Assembly (NCBI GenBank): GCA_018389105.1
Contig: JACATO010002729.1
Location: 124,001-188,000 of the forward strand
Length of the DNA stretch: 64,000 bases
Direction: 5' to 3'
Origin: Nautilus pompilius
Taxonomy: Eukaryota; Mollusca; Cephalopoda; Nautilida; Nautilidae
Program-made: the position numbers and the translations under genes
In this document: piece after piece, positions 13,571-26,153 of the stretch
Numbering within the stretch: the first letter of the stretch is position 1
How the letters are laid out: each line of letters begins with the position of its first letter
The notes under the pieces: generated by a model
Told to the model about the DNA's origin: nothing
Databases searched by the model: none
What the model saw: only the letters and a program-made list of their open reading frames with translations

Positions 13571-14510
13571 TTGAGCACACGTTTTAAAAATACTGTCATG
13601 TTGATGAAAAAAAAAGGGTTCGTGGATAACAGAAGTACCAGTAGAATAAACAAAATCAAACAACGTCTGCCAATGGTAGAAATATCTATAGCATTTTCCT
13701 GTTGTAGTGGTTTGAGGGGAGCGAGATGTATTGAATGTTAATCAAATCTCTATGTCGCTGATCTTAAGCGTCCGCATATCTACGGTCTATCGATTACCGA
13801 AGCGATATAGTGTCACAAATTCTACTGCTGGGTGCCTTGAAGAAAAAAGACTCATTTTTCATGGGACAACCCGAAGTTAAAAGCAGAAGATTGCACTGAG
13901 GCCATTTTAGAAAACCCACCTTAATAAATACCGATATCTCAAGCTGAAGTTGGGTGGTTCATTGGTCCTGTCGTTTTTTGTCCCTATAATTAAATGCCAT
14001 ATGAGCTAGAAAGTGTCTGTCGCTTTCCCTATACCATCTACGGATCCGAAATGAGGGATATTTAGTTACAAAGCAAGATTATTAATGCATGAACGGAACT
14101 AGCGGACGAATTTTGTGTATACAGATGAAAGAGGTTTGCCTGCCTACTTTGGCCTCACCTCACTGGATAACGCGAAATGCAGGGTTTTTCAGCAAAACGA
14201 GGTGGCGGTACAGAAGTGGGCGGAGAGCGAGAAGAAAGCCAACGTAGAGTTTTGAAACACTGTACCGAGAACTCGGCTTCCATTTACAGCGGAGAATGGA
14301 CACACCGGGTAGCATCAGAAGAAACGGTACCTCGAACAGCTTCTCTCAACAGCGGCCGGGAGACTCCGCTTTCTCAAAATTGCCTGTGAAATGAGATAAA
14401 ACTGGCTCACTTTTTACAGTTTCTTGAACGTCTATAGATGCTGAAGTTGGGCTAATGCGAGACTTCACACATCATATATAGTTTCGCGATTATCTACGAA
14501 GTATTAAAAT
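13571..14510. other. Non-coding DNA, nothing recognised
   Basis: No gene, repeat family or RNA is recognised. The open frame at 14,177-14,389 is hydrophilic but has no domain, and its surroundings have no convincing splice sites. Confidence 0.45.
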
Positions 14511-14589
14511 CTCTCTCTGTAATGACGTCATCTCCCTCTCTGTGATGACGTCATCTCTCTTTCTCTTTATACACACACACACACACACA
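14511..14589. repeat. CT/AC microsatellite with two TGACGTCA palindromes (block 2)
   Basis: CT-rich DNA with TGACGTCA at 14,523-14,530 and 14,546-14,553, followed by an AC run. Read on the other strand this has the same make-up as blocks 1 and 3: GA repeat interrupted by the cAMP-response palindrome. Confidence 0.85.
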
Positions 14590-17035
14590 GATGTATCCAA
14601 AATTATAAGCCACCATAAGAAACCACTTCTCTCTTTCTAAACACATTATTGTAAATATAAAAAACATTTTTGAAGGAAAACTACGAAAAATCACATAACT
14701 ATGTATCAGAACATATAAACAGTTTATTACGCTCCCATCACTTTATGCTTTTTGCATAATTACGGAACCAGAAAGTTACAGACATAATGCTGAATTTAGT
14801 TCGATGTTGCCGTGTTCATCCCGTATCGTTTCTCACTACTAATATGAATAATTGTTAGTTCATACTAAGCTATTGTATAAAGGTTAATGGACCATATTAT
14901 TGATGAATGCTATTAATTTGTTCGGCAGATGAAATGACACAAAAAGTGAACGTGAGCAAGAAACAAGGTTTTCCATTGTTTCGCTTCACGAATCTGATTA
15001 CTCTCAATGGGAAACTGTGAAGGATGTTGAAGTTACTCGTGATGCTGTGCGAACAGCCCCATCCATAGAATAAAGTCGAACTGGCTCAGCCATGAACTGA
15101 AGGGACCAAGGAAAAAACCAGGAATATAGATCGCTGGCTTGAACGGCCAAGAGGACAGATAGGCAGTTGACTTCTACCATTAAAAGACGCTTGAGAAAGG
15201 TTGGATAGATTGACCGAGTAACGAACTTAAAAAGCCAATGAGAACAAAAGGACTTTCCTGGGCTAAGCAGCATCAGAGATGCACCCTGAAACAGTAGTGC
15301 AATATACTGAGGTTAAAAGAAATATCTGATTCTAAGTGACAACAATGCAATAGGTCGGGAAAAAATATAGAGAGCTGCCGGCAATTAAGGACAATGGCGG
15401 ATCTATACGGATTTTCTCTTTTGCTGATTATTCGGTTGACGCCATAATAAACAATGAGCGCGTATTCCAGAAAGAAAATGAAGATACCACGATATTCTTC
15501 AACGCCACGTAATTCCAGTATAGTGACGTGACAGGGACGAGTTTAATGTGCTGTAATAAAATAATGGCCTGGGCTCTTTACACGGCACCTTTGTAGGAAA
15601 GGATTTGAAAAATTATTTAATGTCCTCCATTCCCGGGTCGATGTGTTGAATTAATTAGATTCCAGAGCCAAGGAAAAAATGGTGCATGCCATGGAGATTC
15701 TTCTTGAATGGGGAAGAGGAGGTGTTACTTAAAAGGCAATAACAGTTTACCAAAGATATGTGTCGCAGTTACTCACATTAAAAAACAAAATGTAGCTATT
15801 TTGATGATAAAAGGTTTGGAACAATACAGTTAATGGTTTATATGTTCTGCCGCGAGCTTAGACTGATTTTAAAATAGTTTTTGCTACAGTAGAATGTTCA
15901 AAAGGCAGACCAGTGTTTTAGGGTTTTACACGATCGGGTATCAACTGTGCAAGAAAGCTTCTTGTTATTCGGTTTGAAAACCCGTTACAACATGTAGAAC
16001 CTATAAACATCTGGCTTTAGAATCATTTAGATTATTGATAATGACTTAGTAAAGACTTTCTTTCAAAGTTAGCACATCGCCTCTTTGCAAGTGCTCCCTG
16101 AGATCTATACGCAAGCTGTTGTGGTGCCCAGAGCAGAAAACCCAGGTGATAGTAGTTCCAGATGTATGGCGTGTTGTTGCATTTTCCTGCAGTTTACAGA
16201 GATTACGGCAAAGAATCTCTTAATTGAATACAGGCGTTAACAGGTGCCCTGAAGAGGGGATATGAAACTGGCGTAGTGAATGTTTTACATACATACCAAA
16301 TCTACGACCACACTGATGCTCTAACTTCACCGTGGCTGACAGGTGATTGTAAATATCGATACAAGGAACCACAGCTGCCCTTTCTAGATCCATGGACGAC
16401 CAAGGCGCGTACGTGAATTGGTTTAGGTCTAATTCGTCTGTAATGCCTACAGACCGGGGCAGTACGTATGGTTGCCAAACAGAACGACGGCTTCTAGTCG
16501 TACTTTCCAACGACGTAACCGTCCTGTGTCAGAAAACCTACCTACTCTTCACCATTGCAGCACAACGCATTGAGGACAGTGCATCAGCTGCCATTTCCCA
16601 TTGGCCCCAGGTCGTCCGGATTACCTCGGCTACCACAAGAATTCGGCATCGCATCGGCAGCTAGGAAAGCGTGGGTGGTCTCCTTGATGGCTGCCTCAGC
16701 GAATCTTCGTCGGACCCACATTTCGGGATGTGACGGGGAAAAATTCAAAAATAAAAGTTTGTTTTTCTTTTTCTCCCTCTCTTCCCCCTTCAGTCTCTCG
16801 GTTTTACACGCGAGCCCTTTTTTGTGCAATTCCATTTCTCTCAGAGGGAAAAAATGGGTTCGCATTTTACCACCTTCTTGAAAACGGGCTGTTATACTCT
16901 CTAAAAGAGGGGTCTCCGCCGGCCCCTGGTCCTAGAAAGCTCCACTTCGTTCGGCGCCTCTCATTTACAACAACAAAAAGAACCGTAGAACTCTCCGCTA
17001 TCTGTCAGGTGCGAGTCGACGGTTACCGGGAGATG

Positions 17036-17049
17036 CTGCCGCCTGATGG
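17036..17049 (-). promoter_or_regulatory. CTCF-like site (12 of 14)
   Basis: On the minus strand the sequence CCATCAGGCGGCAG matches the consensus CCASYAGRKGGCRS at 12 of 14 positions; the S and K positions differ. It resembles the better site at 26,840. CTCF is widely conserved in bilaterians, but binding here is untested. Confidence 0.3.
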
Positions 17050-17456
17050 TTTAAACGCTCTAAGTAGCGAGATCCTGATGAAGGAGGGAAAAAAAATTAG
17101 AAGTATTTTTCAAAATGACAAGAAATCTCGCTATCTTCAGTATGGTTTACTGCTATCCGCACGTGGATTTGGACCAATCACCTGCCCTCTGTTGTTGTTG
17201 TTTGTTTTCTTCCTTTCGCTAGTTTGGGCCAAATTCACGTGATATTCTGCGGGATTTTTTCCTTCCGGTTTTAGCGAAGCGGAAAACAAACAACAACAAA
17301 ACAACAACACGAGAACTAAATCTCTGTTGGATATTTAAAACGGTTTGATCAGAAATACGACAAAAATGGATAACTTCTCGTTTCATCGCAACTTAAAAAT
17401 AAAAATCAGTTTTATTTTTAATAAATCAAAAAACATTTTCATAGCATAAAAAATTA

Positions 17457-17486
17457 AATAATAATAAAATAATAATAATAATATAA

Positions 17487-17517
<31 letters not shown>

Positions 17518-17541
17518 TAATAATTAATAATAATAATAATG
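17457..17541. repeat. TAA microsatellite
   Basis: Imperfect TAA repeat with a few two-base slips, about 85 bp. Confidence 0.96.
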
Positions 17542-17770
17542 TAAAACAACTGTTCTATTCTTTGCACACAGATCCTGGCCATATTCTTATTTCTCTTCTC
17601 TGTTTTCCTGTTCTTCCAGACCTTTACATTGTTAGTGTCTAAGTGGATTACACCAGCAAACCTCAACTTCGTTAACTTATGCATTTTTTCGCTCCCCGCT
17701 GTTGTTACTGATGCATCTTCAAGATTTTCTTTTTTCCCCTTCTAATTATTCCCTTCCTCCGCCGGGTCTC

Positions 17771-17840
17771 CATCTCTCTCTCTCTCTCCCTCTCTCTCTC
17801 TCTCTCTCCTCCCCTCTCTCCTCTCTCTCTCTCTCTCTCT
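17771..17840. repeat. CT microsatellite
   Basis: CT repeat with CCC and CCTCCCC interruptions, 70 bp. Confidence 0.96.
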
Positions 17841-18832
17841 GCGGCAATCGTGTCTAGAATCAGATTTTCGTGTTTATTCGTTGTCCGCTCCGGGGTCTGT
17901 ATTTACTGTCCAAGTCGTTAGAAACTCCTGCCCCTGTAGGTAAACCAGCCGACAAGAATGAACTCGGCCCGCAATTCAAATTGCTTCCACTGAAATCAAT
18001 ACGGTTAAAAATTAAAACTGGCCACAGACTCTGACTGGAGTTCGATCCTGCAGGATATCTGTTCGCGCCAGATAACTAACTGTCGCCGCGTCTTTCTAGC
18101 CGACAGGAGATTCTGGAAAGAAGAAGAAGAAAAACAACAACAGCGGCAAGAGCACTTTCCCTTCTATTAGTCTGTCGGTGAGAGTTATTACTTTTCTTTT
18201 CCGCCCCCACCAAAACGCTCGTCGGCACCTAGGAAAGCTGGATCTATTATTTCTCTTGTAATTGTGATTTGGTTCTGTTGGCTATGAGGAAGGGTTCTTG
18301 AATCAGTGATAATTGTCTAAATTAAAATGTGGATTCTGAGAGCACTTCTCTTGATGTCATCGGTTCGGGGAAGTTAATGTCTATAGAATCTCTCTGAAAA
18401 TTGAACACAATTCTTAAACTGGAACAGAAGACCTAATGAGTTGTCCGCGCAAAAATTAAACAAAAGATCGGTTGTATAACTTTCCATTGTTCACTGTCAG
18501 ACATGAGGTATCGTTGGTAAACGGAACCTACAGCGATTATCCTTATCTGTCTTTACGTGTAGGTCTGAGAATGCTCTTAATAACGATTCAGGGTCAAAGA
18601 GACATCGATTAGACTGTCTTATCTTTGATACTCACCTTGTGTATTTTGTGCACGCTTTCTTTGCAAAAAACAAAAAAAAAAAAACTGCTGACCAAAGCAC
18701 AAAACATTTAAGCCAAGTTTGGTTTCTGAAAAGAGTCCTATTCTCGCCTTAATTCTTGCTGGTTAGAACAGAGTGGGTGAGTAAATCCGAGATGAATCCT
18801 ATTCCAGGAGACACACACAGACAAACAAACAG

Positions 18833-18995
18833 GAGGAGAGAGAGAGGAGAGAGAGAGAGATGATGTCAGTACAGAGAGATGACGTCAGTACAGAGAGAGA
18901 GAGAGGATGATGTCAGTACAGAGGATGACGTCGTCAGTACAGAGAGAGAGAGAGAGAGAGAGATCAGTCAGTACAGAGAGATGACGTCAGTACAG

Positions 18996-19032
<37 letters not shown>
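18833..19032. repeat. GA repeat with reiterated TGAYGTCAGTACAGAG unit (block 3)
   Basis: A 200-bp GA-rich block containing TGATGTCA (18,861; 18,908), TGACGTCA (18,880; 18,982) and the variant TGACGTCGTCA (18,926), nearly all followed by GTACAGAG. The same 16-bp unit occurs in block 1, 18 kb away, so this is a dispersed composite repeat rather than a simple dinucleotide run. Confidence 0.88.
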
Positions 19033-19034
<2 letters not shown>

Positions 19035-19175
19035 GTGCTTCGTCTAAGATGATGACACGGCTGGCACTTTGGCTTATTTATTAATAGATAATATGACAGC
19101 CTAAATATATAAGTGGGGGGACTATTGGATTTTCCTCTGACTCTGTCAGCCTGCAAATGTTCAGCAGACGTAGTT

Positions 19176-19316
19176 CATGTTTAATGCTGCCATGAACGGA
19201 CAGGCTCTTATCTTCACATGGCATTCACGTCATTAAATATGAATGCTAGTAAATGTCATGTAAATGCCACGTAGAGATCACCATTTGTCTCTTCCTTTAC
19301 GGCAGCATCAAACGTA
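19176..19316. repeat. Imperfect 141-bp palindrome, foldback/MITE-like
   Basis: Outer arms ATGCTGCC (19,184-19,191) and GGCAGCAT (19,301-19,308) are inverted copies. Inner arms contain TGGCATT and AATGCCA, inverted about the centre near 19,246. Similarity continues between them (CACATGGCATTCACG against the reverse complement TACGTGGCATTTACA). This fits a small foldback MITE or a conserved palindromic element. No clear target duplication was found. Confidence 0.55.
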
Positions 19317-20603
19317 ATGTAAAGATTACCTTTTAATCTGCTTGGTAACTAATTAAAAGTGGAAAAGTGTGGACAGGAACAGATTTTCTGGTTATCTACA
19401 GATACTAATTCCGTGGACCATAATTACAAAATAACTAGAATTTCGACACGGGATTATATTATAAAATATTGTTAATGAGTTCAACAAATTGCAGATTAGT
19501 GTAAAGAATAGCGGTATTGTAAAGTGACTTAAGATCCATCATTTATTTTCCCTGGTGGATAATGAGGTTTGCACTTCTCACCTCCTTTAACATGAGCAGC
19601 AACGTCGGAGATACTAATGCTACTTTTCAGATCATAATCTCTGTCACTTTTCTCGGGATTCTTGCAGTGCCGAGAACTTCAGCCTCCCAGGTGTGATAGA
19701 TGCTCTGCTATGGCCTATTTCTCCACTGATGACGAGCCTCCTGCTGCGGCGGATCTCGACGATTACCACATTGTTTTCAGCTCCCACATTCTTCTGACTT
19801 TTTGGGGGGTCAATGCACTTCTGAATTTTCTCCTTTTTAGCAGCGGTCTCTCCTCGTGTCAAATAAAACCGTAACCTCTTTTGTCTCCGACGACTCTGGG
19901 TGGCTGATGTTTGTACCAGCTACCGGAAACATCAGTAAGATAGCGTTTGCAGATGGTCCGACTGACAACTTAGTGGCATTGTTGTTCTGTCCCCAGGTAT
20001 AATTTGTAGAAGACAATACGATGCAAACGGGAAGTCTATGGTGCATTGTTTTAGAGCATTACAGCGCATTTTGTATCTTCGGATGGTATTTCCGTGGCCT
20101 CCTTTTAGATGTCCGTTCCTCTTCTCTCCACGGTCCTTGGGGACTGGACACGCCCCCCCCCCGCTCTTTGCTTCTCGTTCTTCGGTTCGTTTCCTCTCCA
20201 CAAACCTGTCGAATTGAAAGTGACCGAAGATTCTGCGTACGTTTCGACGGATAGTATGTGTGTCTTCAGTACTGTCAGAAGAAACAAACAGACTGGCTAA
20301 GAGCAGCCGTGCTTGTAATGCAGCTGATGAACGATTGATCAAAGTCTGTTTTTATTCAAACAAACATTAAAAGCATCAAAAAATTTTTATTTTTATTTGA
20401 TTGGCGGCAGCTAATATCGTGTTTTGAATTTTAAACTGAACCTCAGATTCCTGAATGCCCAAAAATCTTTTTAAGATCCAAGTAACTTTTTATTTTTAAT
20501 AATGTAAAGATATGAATGTCATTTACAATGTTATCTTTGCATAACGCGCTGTTAATAACCAACTTAAGACCATCAGCACAATTTAGTTGATTTAGCACAA
20601 ATA

Positions 20604-20617
20604 GCGCCATCTGCTGG
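20604..20617 (-). promoter_or_regulatory. Perfect CTCF consensus site
   Basis: On the minus strand the sequence is CCAGCAGATGGCGC, which fits CCASYAGRKGGCRS at all 14 positions. That consensus is shared closely by vertebrate and fly CTCF. By inference it could be an insulator or loop anchor upstream of the zinc-finger genes. Confidence 0.5.
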
Positions 20618-21114
20618 ACGAAAGCTGTTTCCTCTTACTCGTACTAACTGCATTTCATTCGAGAACCGTCACCGAACGCTTCAGCTTGTCCTTTCTTGTA
20701 ACTGTTTGAAAATGCACACACTTACTAATACTTATGAATGTTCAGTTTTACTTACAAATGTTTAGGACAGCTCTGGCTTATCTTTGCTTGGGAAAGTTCA
20801 GGACCTCGTTATCGTACCCTTGTTTGTAGATAACCCGTTCACCGGTATTTCTGAAAAATCCGCTTTTTTGTTTAGTTGTGAGTTTCTTTTTGTATTTAAA
20901 ACTGCACTTGATTTAAGGCTACTACGATTAATAACAGTATAAGTTAACTAAGAATTTTAAAAGATATTTTCTCTCTTACGATAAATAAATAAATAGTTAA
21001 TTAATCAGGTGTATATTTTCTTCACGGAGTTCTGCTTTTAGTCGATTGGACGCTACTACACAAACAAACGTCGAGGGGGGGGGCTATATACACTGCTCTT
21101 GTCGCTGCGGTTTG

Positions 21115-21128
21115 CCGCTAGATGACGC
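21115..21128 (+). promoter_or_regulatory. CTCF-like site (12 of 14)
   Basis: CCGCTAGATGACGC matches the CTCF consensus at 12 of 14 positions, 0.5 kb from the perfect site and on the opposite strand. A chance origin is possible. Confidence 0.25.
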
Positions 21129-22629
21129 GCGTAAGATGTTTTGTTCCTTTGTTGAGCTGTGTCACTACTTATATTAATGGGCTAACTGTTTAATATTCCC
21201 TTCCATTTGCTTTTATTGTAGTTCAGCAGGAGTGCTGGCTATTTCGTAACGGAAACGCAAGAGATGTTTTGTAATTTTAGGAACTATATTAAATGAAAAG
21301 TCAAAAGATAAATTTGGGGTCATGAATACACTAAATCGTGCATAAATTAATTATTTTCGTGTACACCACGTGTCAGTTTTTTACCATAGCTATATCACTA
21401 GTCATAACAGGTGCCTGTAGTCAGCTAGTGGTTCTGAGCCTCTATCTAACGGTCCGGTTCTTTTCTTCGTATTCCGCAGCGACGGCGGTGGTGGGATGCA
21501 GTCGATATTCCGGTAGTCGGTCGCTTCCTTTGCCATCATTCACAGTCTCAATTCTACCGAGCTTGTCTCAGATGTGGTGAGGCGTTGTCTTTGCTAGCGT
21601 AACGATTTATTAAGATCCCCTGGAGGCAACAAAACGAAACGACACCTCTGAGGCCACAGATACCAGTCCATGGGCAGTAAGTAAACTGTACCCCTGAGGC
21701 CATACCGAGAGGCGGCCCATAACCCTGATGTCACGTGACATTTCGTCAGTTAGAGAGACAGCCATCGAACGACGACAGATCGTGTTATCATGCAGACCCA
21801 TTAATGTCCGAACCTTATTTTTGCCAGTCTTCACCAGTACTTAGTATATCATAAGAAGTATAACTCGTCTCGTTTTTTGAGTGTTCGTGTTAAAAGGGCA
21901 TATTTTTTTTACGTGTGTACACTTTCACTTTTGATATAATATACAGAATCCATCTTTCCAAGTAAATGTTAGAAAAAGTAATTAAATGCGGCGTTTGCTT
22001 TTCCTTTAATGAGATGGTAGATACGATATAAAGAGAAAGACAACTTCCAGAATCATAGCAGTCAGTTTCTGCTATAATTTACCGACAAACTCGACGGGAT
22101 TCCATCACTCGTCGCATGACCGCGCTTGTTAACATTATCCGCCATTCCCGTCTCCTTAAGCGGAGGTAGATATGCACTCGTGCGGTCTTCCACGGGCATG
22201 CGCGGGACTTCAAACTGAACCCCAAACGGCCGTGGGACTGAACTAATGAAGCTGTGCGAAAATCTGGCTCGGCGCAGGTGGACTAGGGCGATCGGTCTAC
22301 ATTACAGTCAGTCCTCGAGAACCAGCAGAACGGATGGTCTGGTTTACGATGAGCTCGCTTACGTCGTTTGTAAACAGTTCCTCGCGGCTGCTAACAGCTC
22401 TCGTCCACCACTTCCAAGTCGTTCGCCCATGGCCTTGTTGCGAGATGCAAGCTTTTCTGTATTTTCGTATGCCTCCAGCCACGGATAAGTAACCACATTT
22501 ACTCTCTCTCTCTCATCACCTGATCGTGATGGTTCGTGTCTCATTTTTCCTCACTCTTAGAAGATCGGTGATATTTGGCGATTATTCCAGAAAATCGTCT
22601 CGAAGGATTTCCTTTCTCTGAACCTCTTC

Positions 22630-22639
<10 letters not shown>

Positions 22640-22661
<22 letters not shown>
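22640..22661. repeat. TA microsatellite
   Basis: Eleven tandem TA units after an A-run. Confidence 0.93.
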
Positions 22662-23234
22662 CGAGTCTTATCTACAATTTCAAGAGCAAATCTATCTAAA
22701 CCTATAGCAAATTCTCCTTAAGTTCTAGTTAATGATTTCTAATGTTTTCTTGGCTTTACTAATAATCAAATTAAACTAAACCTTTTCTTTCTTAGTCATG
22801 CTAACAGCTGACCTTTTTGTCTACCCAAATTTCTTTATTTACACAATTTCATTAAATTTTCATAGCATCAAAAATCCATTTCTGTCAACAGACCGATTTT
22901 CACTTTCTTCCCCTAATTACTTGTAGCTGCTTTAGAATTCCATTTTTCTTTCTCGTACTTATTCGTTATTTGCATCTCTTGAAGTACTAATATCCATGCA
23001 AAAATCTCTTTCCGTGTACACTGTTTAGCTATTGATTTCGGATTATCTCTAATAACAAACTTTCGGTTTATTAAAATCGGGCCGCTTCACTTCACTCTGG
23101 TAAGTTTAGATTTTCCATTCTCTTTCACAAATTAATATTCTGGGAATATCTCAATAATTTGTCTATTAAAAAAAAAACAAAAACAATCTTTTGGCGAAAG
23201 TATTTCCTATATCTCTTTTGTTTGTGTGTGTTTT

Positions 23235-23730
23235 AAGTTTATTACTATTATTATTGTAACGTATTTCACTATTTCGTTTCGGTTTTTAGTAATATTACTT
23301 AACTCATGCAAAACGGAATAAAGCACAACCTTTCACAGTTACTCAAGGGACACAATTCTGTTAACCCAACGAAATTTACTTCCCTTGAATTAATTTAGTT
23401 AAGTTTATTACTATTATTATTGTAACGTATTTCACTATTTCGTTTCGGTTTTTAGTAATATTACTTAACTCATGCAAAACGGAATAAAACACAACCTTTC
23501 ACAGTTACTCAAGGGACACAATTCTGTTAACCCAACGAAATTTACTTCCCTTGAATTAATTTAGTTAAGTTTATTACTATTATTATTGTAACGTATTTCA
23601 CTATTTCGTTTCGGTTTTTAGTAATATTACTTAACTCATGCAAAACGGAATAAAACACAACCTTTCACAGTTACTCAAGGGACACAACTCTGTTAACCCA
23701 ACGAAATTTACTTCCCTTGAATTAATTTAG
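23235..23730. repeat. 166-bp tandem satellite, three copies
   Basis: Copies begin at 23,235, 23,401 and 23,567 with a constant 166-bp period. They differ at only a few positions, for example AAAGCACAAC against AAAACACAAC, and AATTCTG against ACTCTG. Each starts AAGTTTATTACTATTATT and ends CCTTGAATTAATTTAG. Near-identity implies recent amplification or gene conversion. Just after the array, AATTCAAGGGAAATAACT (23,744-23,761) inverts the CTTCCCTTGAATT at the end of each copy. Confidence 0.97.
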
Positions 23731-25246
23731 CTGTACATACTATAATTCAAGGGAAATAACTACTAGGTTTTTTTCTATTTCACTAAAATTATTATTCATG
23801 AAATTGAGTTCTATTCTGATGTTGTACGAATCATTAAAGCGATAGTAATAAAAAGTAATTTTATAATCTCTTCTAATTAGACGTAATATAGTAGTACGTT
23901 TTTAAAGTATAGTTATTAAAAAGAAGAAGATGCAAAAAACAAACAAACGAGAGGAAGAACATTGGATGCTGTAAATCCTTCCTCGAACGTATACTCCTCT
24001 CTGGCATTCCTTTGGTTTAATTACTGCCCATTTATCTAGAGTAAGGTTTTCTTTAAAATTTGAAAAGTACAATACAATTATAACCAATATAAGTTATATG
24101 TTCTAAATATAACATCTTTGTTGAACGCGATTTTCAAGAGATTTGCCCATCTATTAGCAACTATGTGTATTATTACATTTTTTAAAACAAAAAGGAATAT
24201 GATCACGCCATTAAATCGTGATTCGTCAAAATTAACTATGACGATATGAGTTATTTACGGTATATAGCGACCCCAGATCTGTGGGCGATGATAAATATCC
24301 CCTTAGCAGTCTGAAAATGGCTACTTACTTATTAACCCTAAACTCTCTTACGTAAATAAATAAATTGGAAATAAGCATGTTTACGGCTTATTTTATTATG
24401 AGATTTTCCTGTTTTCCTTCGAGCAAAGAAAATCAATATTACCAACAAAACTGTATGGGATGTTACACTGTGTCCCGGAGTACAGCTCTATTAAATATTT
24501 CTCATCCTCACACCGCGAATATCTGTGAAAAAAAAACAAAAAAAGAGGCGTGGATGTACAATAACACCAAATTTTTACTTTTTAGATTCTTATAAAGACA
24601 AAGGGCTCTGGTCTTTTAATAAAACACAGGAACAGTAAAAACAAACACTTATGATACTAAAACATCTATGTTCTGCTGAAGTTTTAATAGTAATTTAAAA
24701 TAAGGTCTCTTCGTTTATTTACAGCTCTGCCCGCACATATGTCTGGGACTTCCCCGGTGATACTAGTGCTGCAATATTTTAGGTAAGCATATTTTTGTTG
24801 TCTCTTCCTAAATCATATCAAATTATAACGCAAAAAAAGATGCCAGCATTGGAATAAAGTAAATAAGTAGAAACTGCGTTGATTCCTCATCAGGGACGAT
24901 TGAACAAGAGTTAGATAGCTGCCATATGTACTGATGAAAGGTTCTGTTGCTAACTGTAGCTTGTTTTAAATCTTAATACATCAAAACTATTTTTGTTTGT
25001 TTTGTTTTTTTAGGGTACTTAACAGTAATGTGTCACGCACACACTTCGTGATACATTAGAAATTGTTTATTTTTAAAAAAATTTCTTCTCGGAAGCTGCA
25101 TGCCGAAATCGGTGGTAAGTAGGAAATATATCTGATGAAGGAATCCGCCATATGTCAGTTTTCTGAACTAAGGGGGAGGAAATTTGTTTTAGAGGTCTCT
25201 ACTGATTTGCATCAAGATACAAACTGGATGGATGATGCTGCTGAAC

Positions 25247-25308
<62 letters not shown>

Positions 25309-26153
25309 TATTATTATTATTATATTATTATTATATTTATTGTAATTCAAGTTTAGCTCATCTGTTTCAGATGCTGAGAACAAAATGGAATCAAAGTCAG
25401 CGATGATATATATGAAAGTGTGAAGAACTATGTCCCATCACCCCGCCTCTGGTTCTGTAAATACATGAATAAATAATTGACTGCGCAAACCAGATCAGCT
25501 AAATCTAAGTGGAAACAAGAATACCTGTCATCTATAAATGAGCATGAAATGCGAAAACAAAAGTAGTTTATTGTCAGTGTCTTCTATCTACAATATTCCG
25601 GAGGGCAGCGTAAAATTTGGAGCAGTAATCAACTTGTTCATCCGACCCCATGGGACCTGGAGACGGTCGGATACCTGTTCGGACCGTTTTTAAACAAGTG
25701 CTCCTTTCTTCATTTTCTCTGAACACTAACAACTATAAGCCTTCTCTCTTTAGGGGGGGTTGCTGGCCGACCTGTTAGCAAAGTTATTAGACGACATATC
25801 GCAATGGTTACAGTCACCTCCGCCGATAAGAGTGACTTAGCGAGGGAGAACCACAACCAACCAACAAACGAGAAGCGCGAAGTAGCGATCTGAGCATGCG
25901 CAGACAGCGAATACAGCTCTCCCTAGTGGCTGACTCATGAACTACAAAGGTCGGAGGGCCGAGGAAAATGAGCTTTATACTGGAAAAGTCAGATAACCTT
26001 GAGGTTTATCTGGAGGTCGCTCGTGAAACTACTTACCCTGTTATCATTTTAAAAAAAATATTGTTGTTCGTAACAATTAATACAAATTAAAATTAAGGGG
26101 TTTTCTCTTGTATTGTTCGTTCGTTTCCAGTTAGAAGACCGCAAGAATATATA
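23731..26153. other. Non-coding stretch with a TTA microsatellite
   Basis: No gene is supported. A TTA/ATT microsatellite occupies 25,246-25,341; the Leu-rich open frame across it is an artefact. A CpG-rich patch at 25,600-25,950 includes GCATGCGCAG (NRF1-like) and might be regulatory. Otherwise AT-rich DNA with no recognised element. Confidence 0.5.
25246..25341. repeat. TTA microsatellite
   Basis: TTA/ATT repeat of about 96 bp with one TAGTAT and a few TATA slips. It is the mirror of the TAA tract at 17,457. Confidence 0.96.

Larger units (their letters stand above)
14590..18832. other. Non-coding stretch with TAA and CT microsatellites
   Basis: No gene is supported. A TAA/TAATAA microsatellite lies at 17,457-17,541 and a CT microsatellite at 17,771-17,840. 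Between about 16,200 and 17,250 are long but featureless open frames on both strands (for example 16,730-17,242 plus). They carry no domain I recognise and have no clear splice sites, so I do not call them genes. Confidence 0.45.
19317..23234. other. Non-coding stretch with CTCF-like sites and a TA microsatellite
   Basis: No gene is supported. Open frames near 19,640-20,342 on both strands lack domains. A TA microsatellite lies at 22,640-22,661. A CpG-rich patch at 22,080-22,440 contains GCATGCGC (NRF1-like) and might be a promoter, but no exon could be attached to it. Confidence 0.45.

Noticed and set aside
16730..17242. 170-codon plus-strand open frame, plus overlapping minus frames around 16,220-16,865
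   Set aside because: No domain, low-complexity start (Phe/Ser/Pro-rich over a CT tract), no convincing splice sites; it probably reflects locally stop-poor GC-rich DNA.
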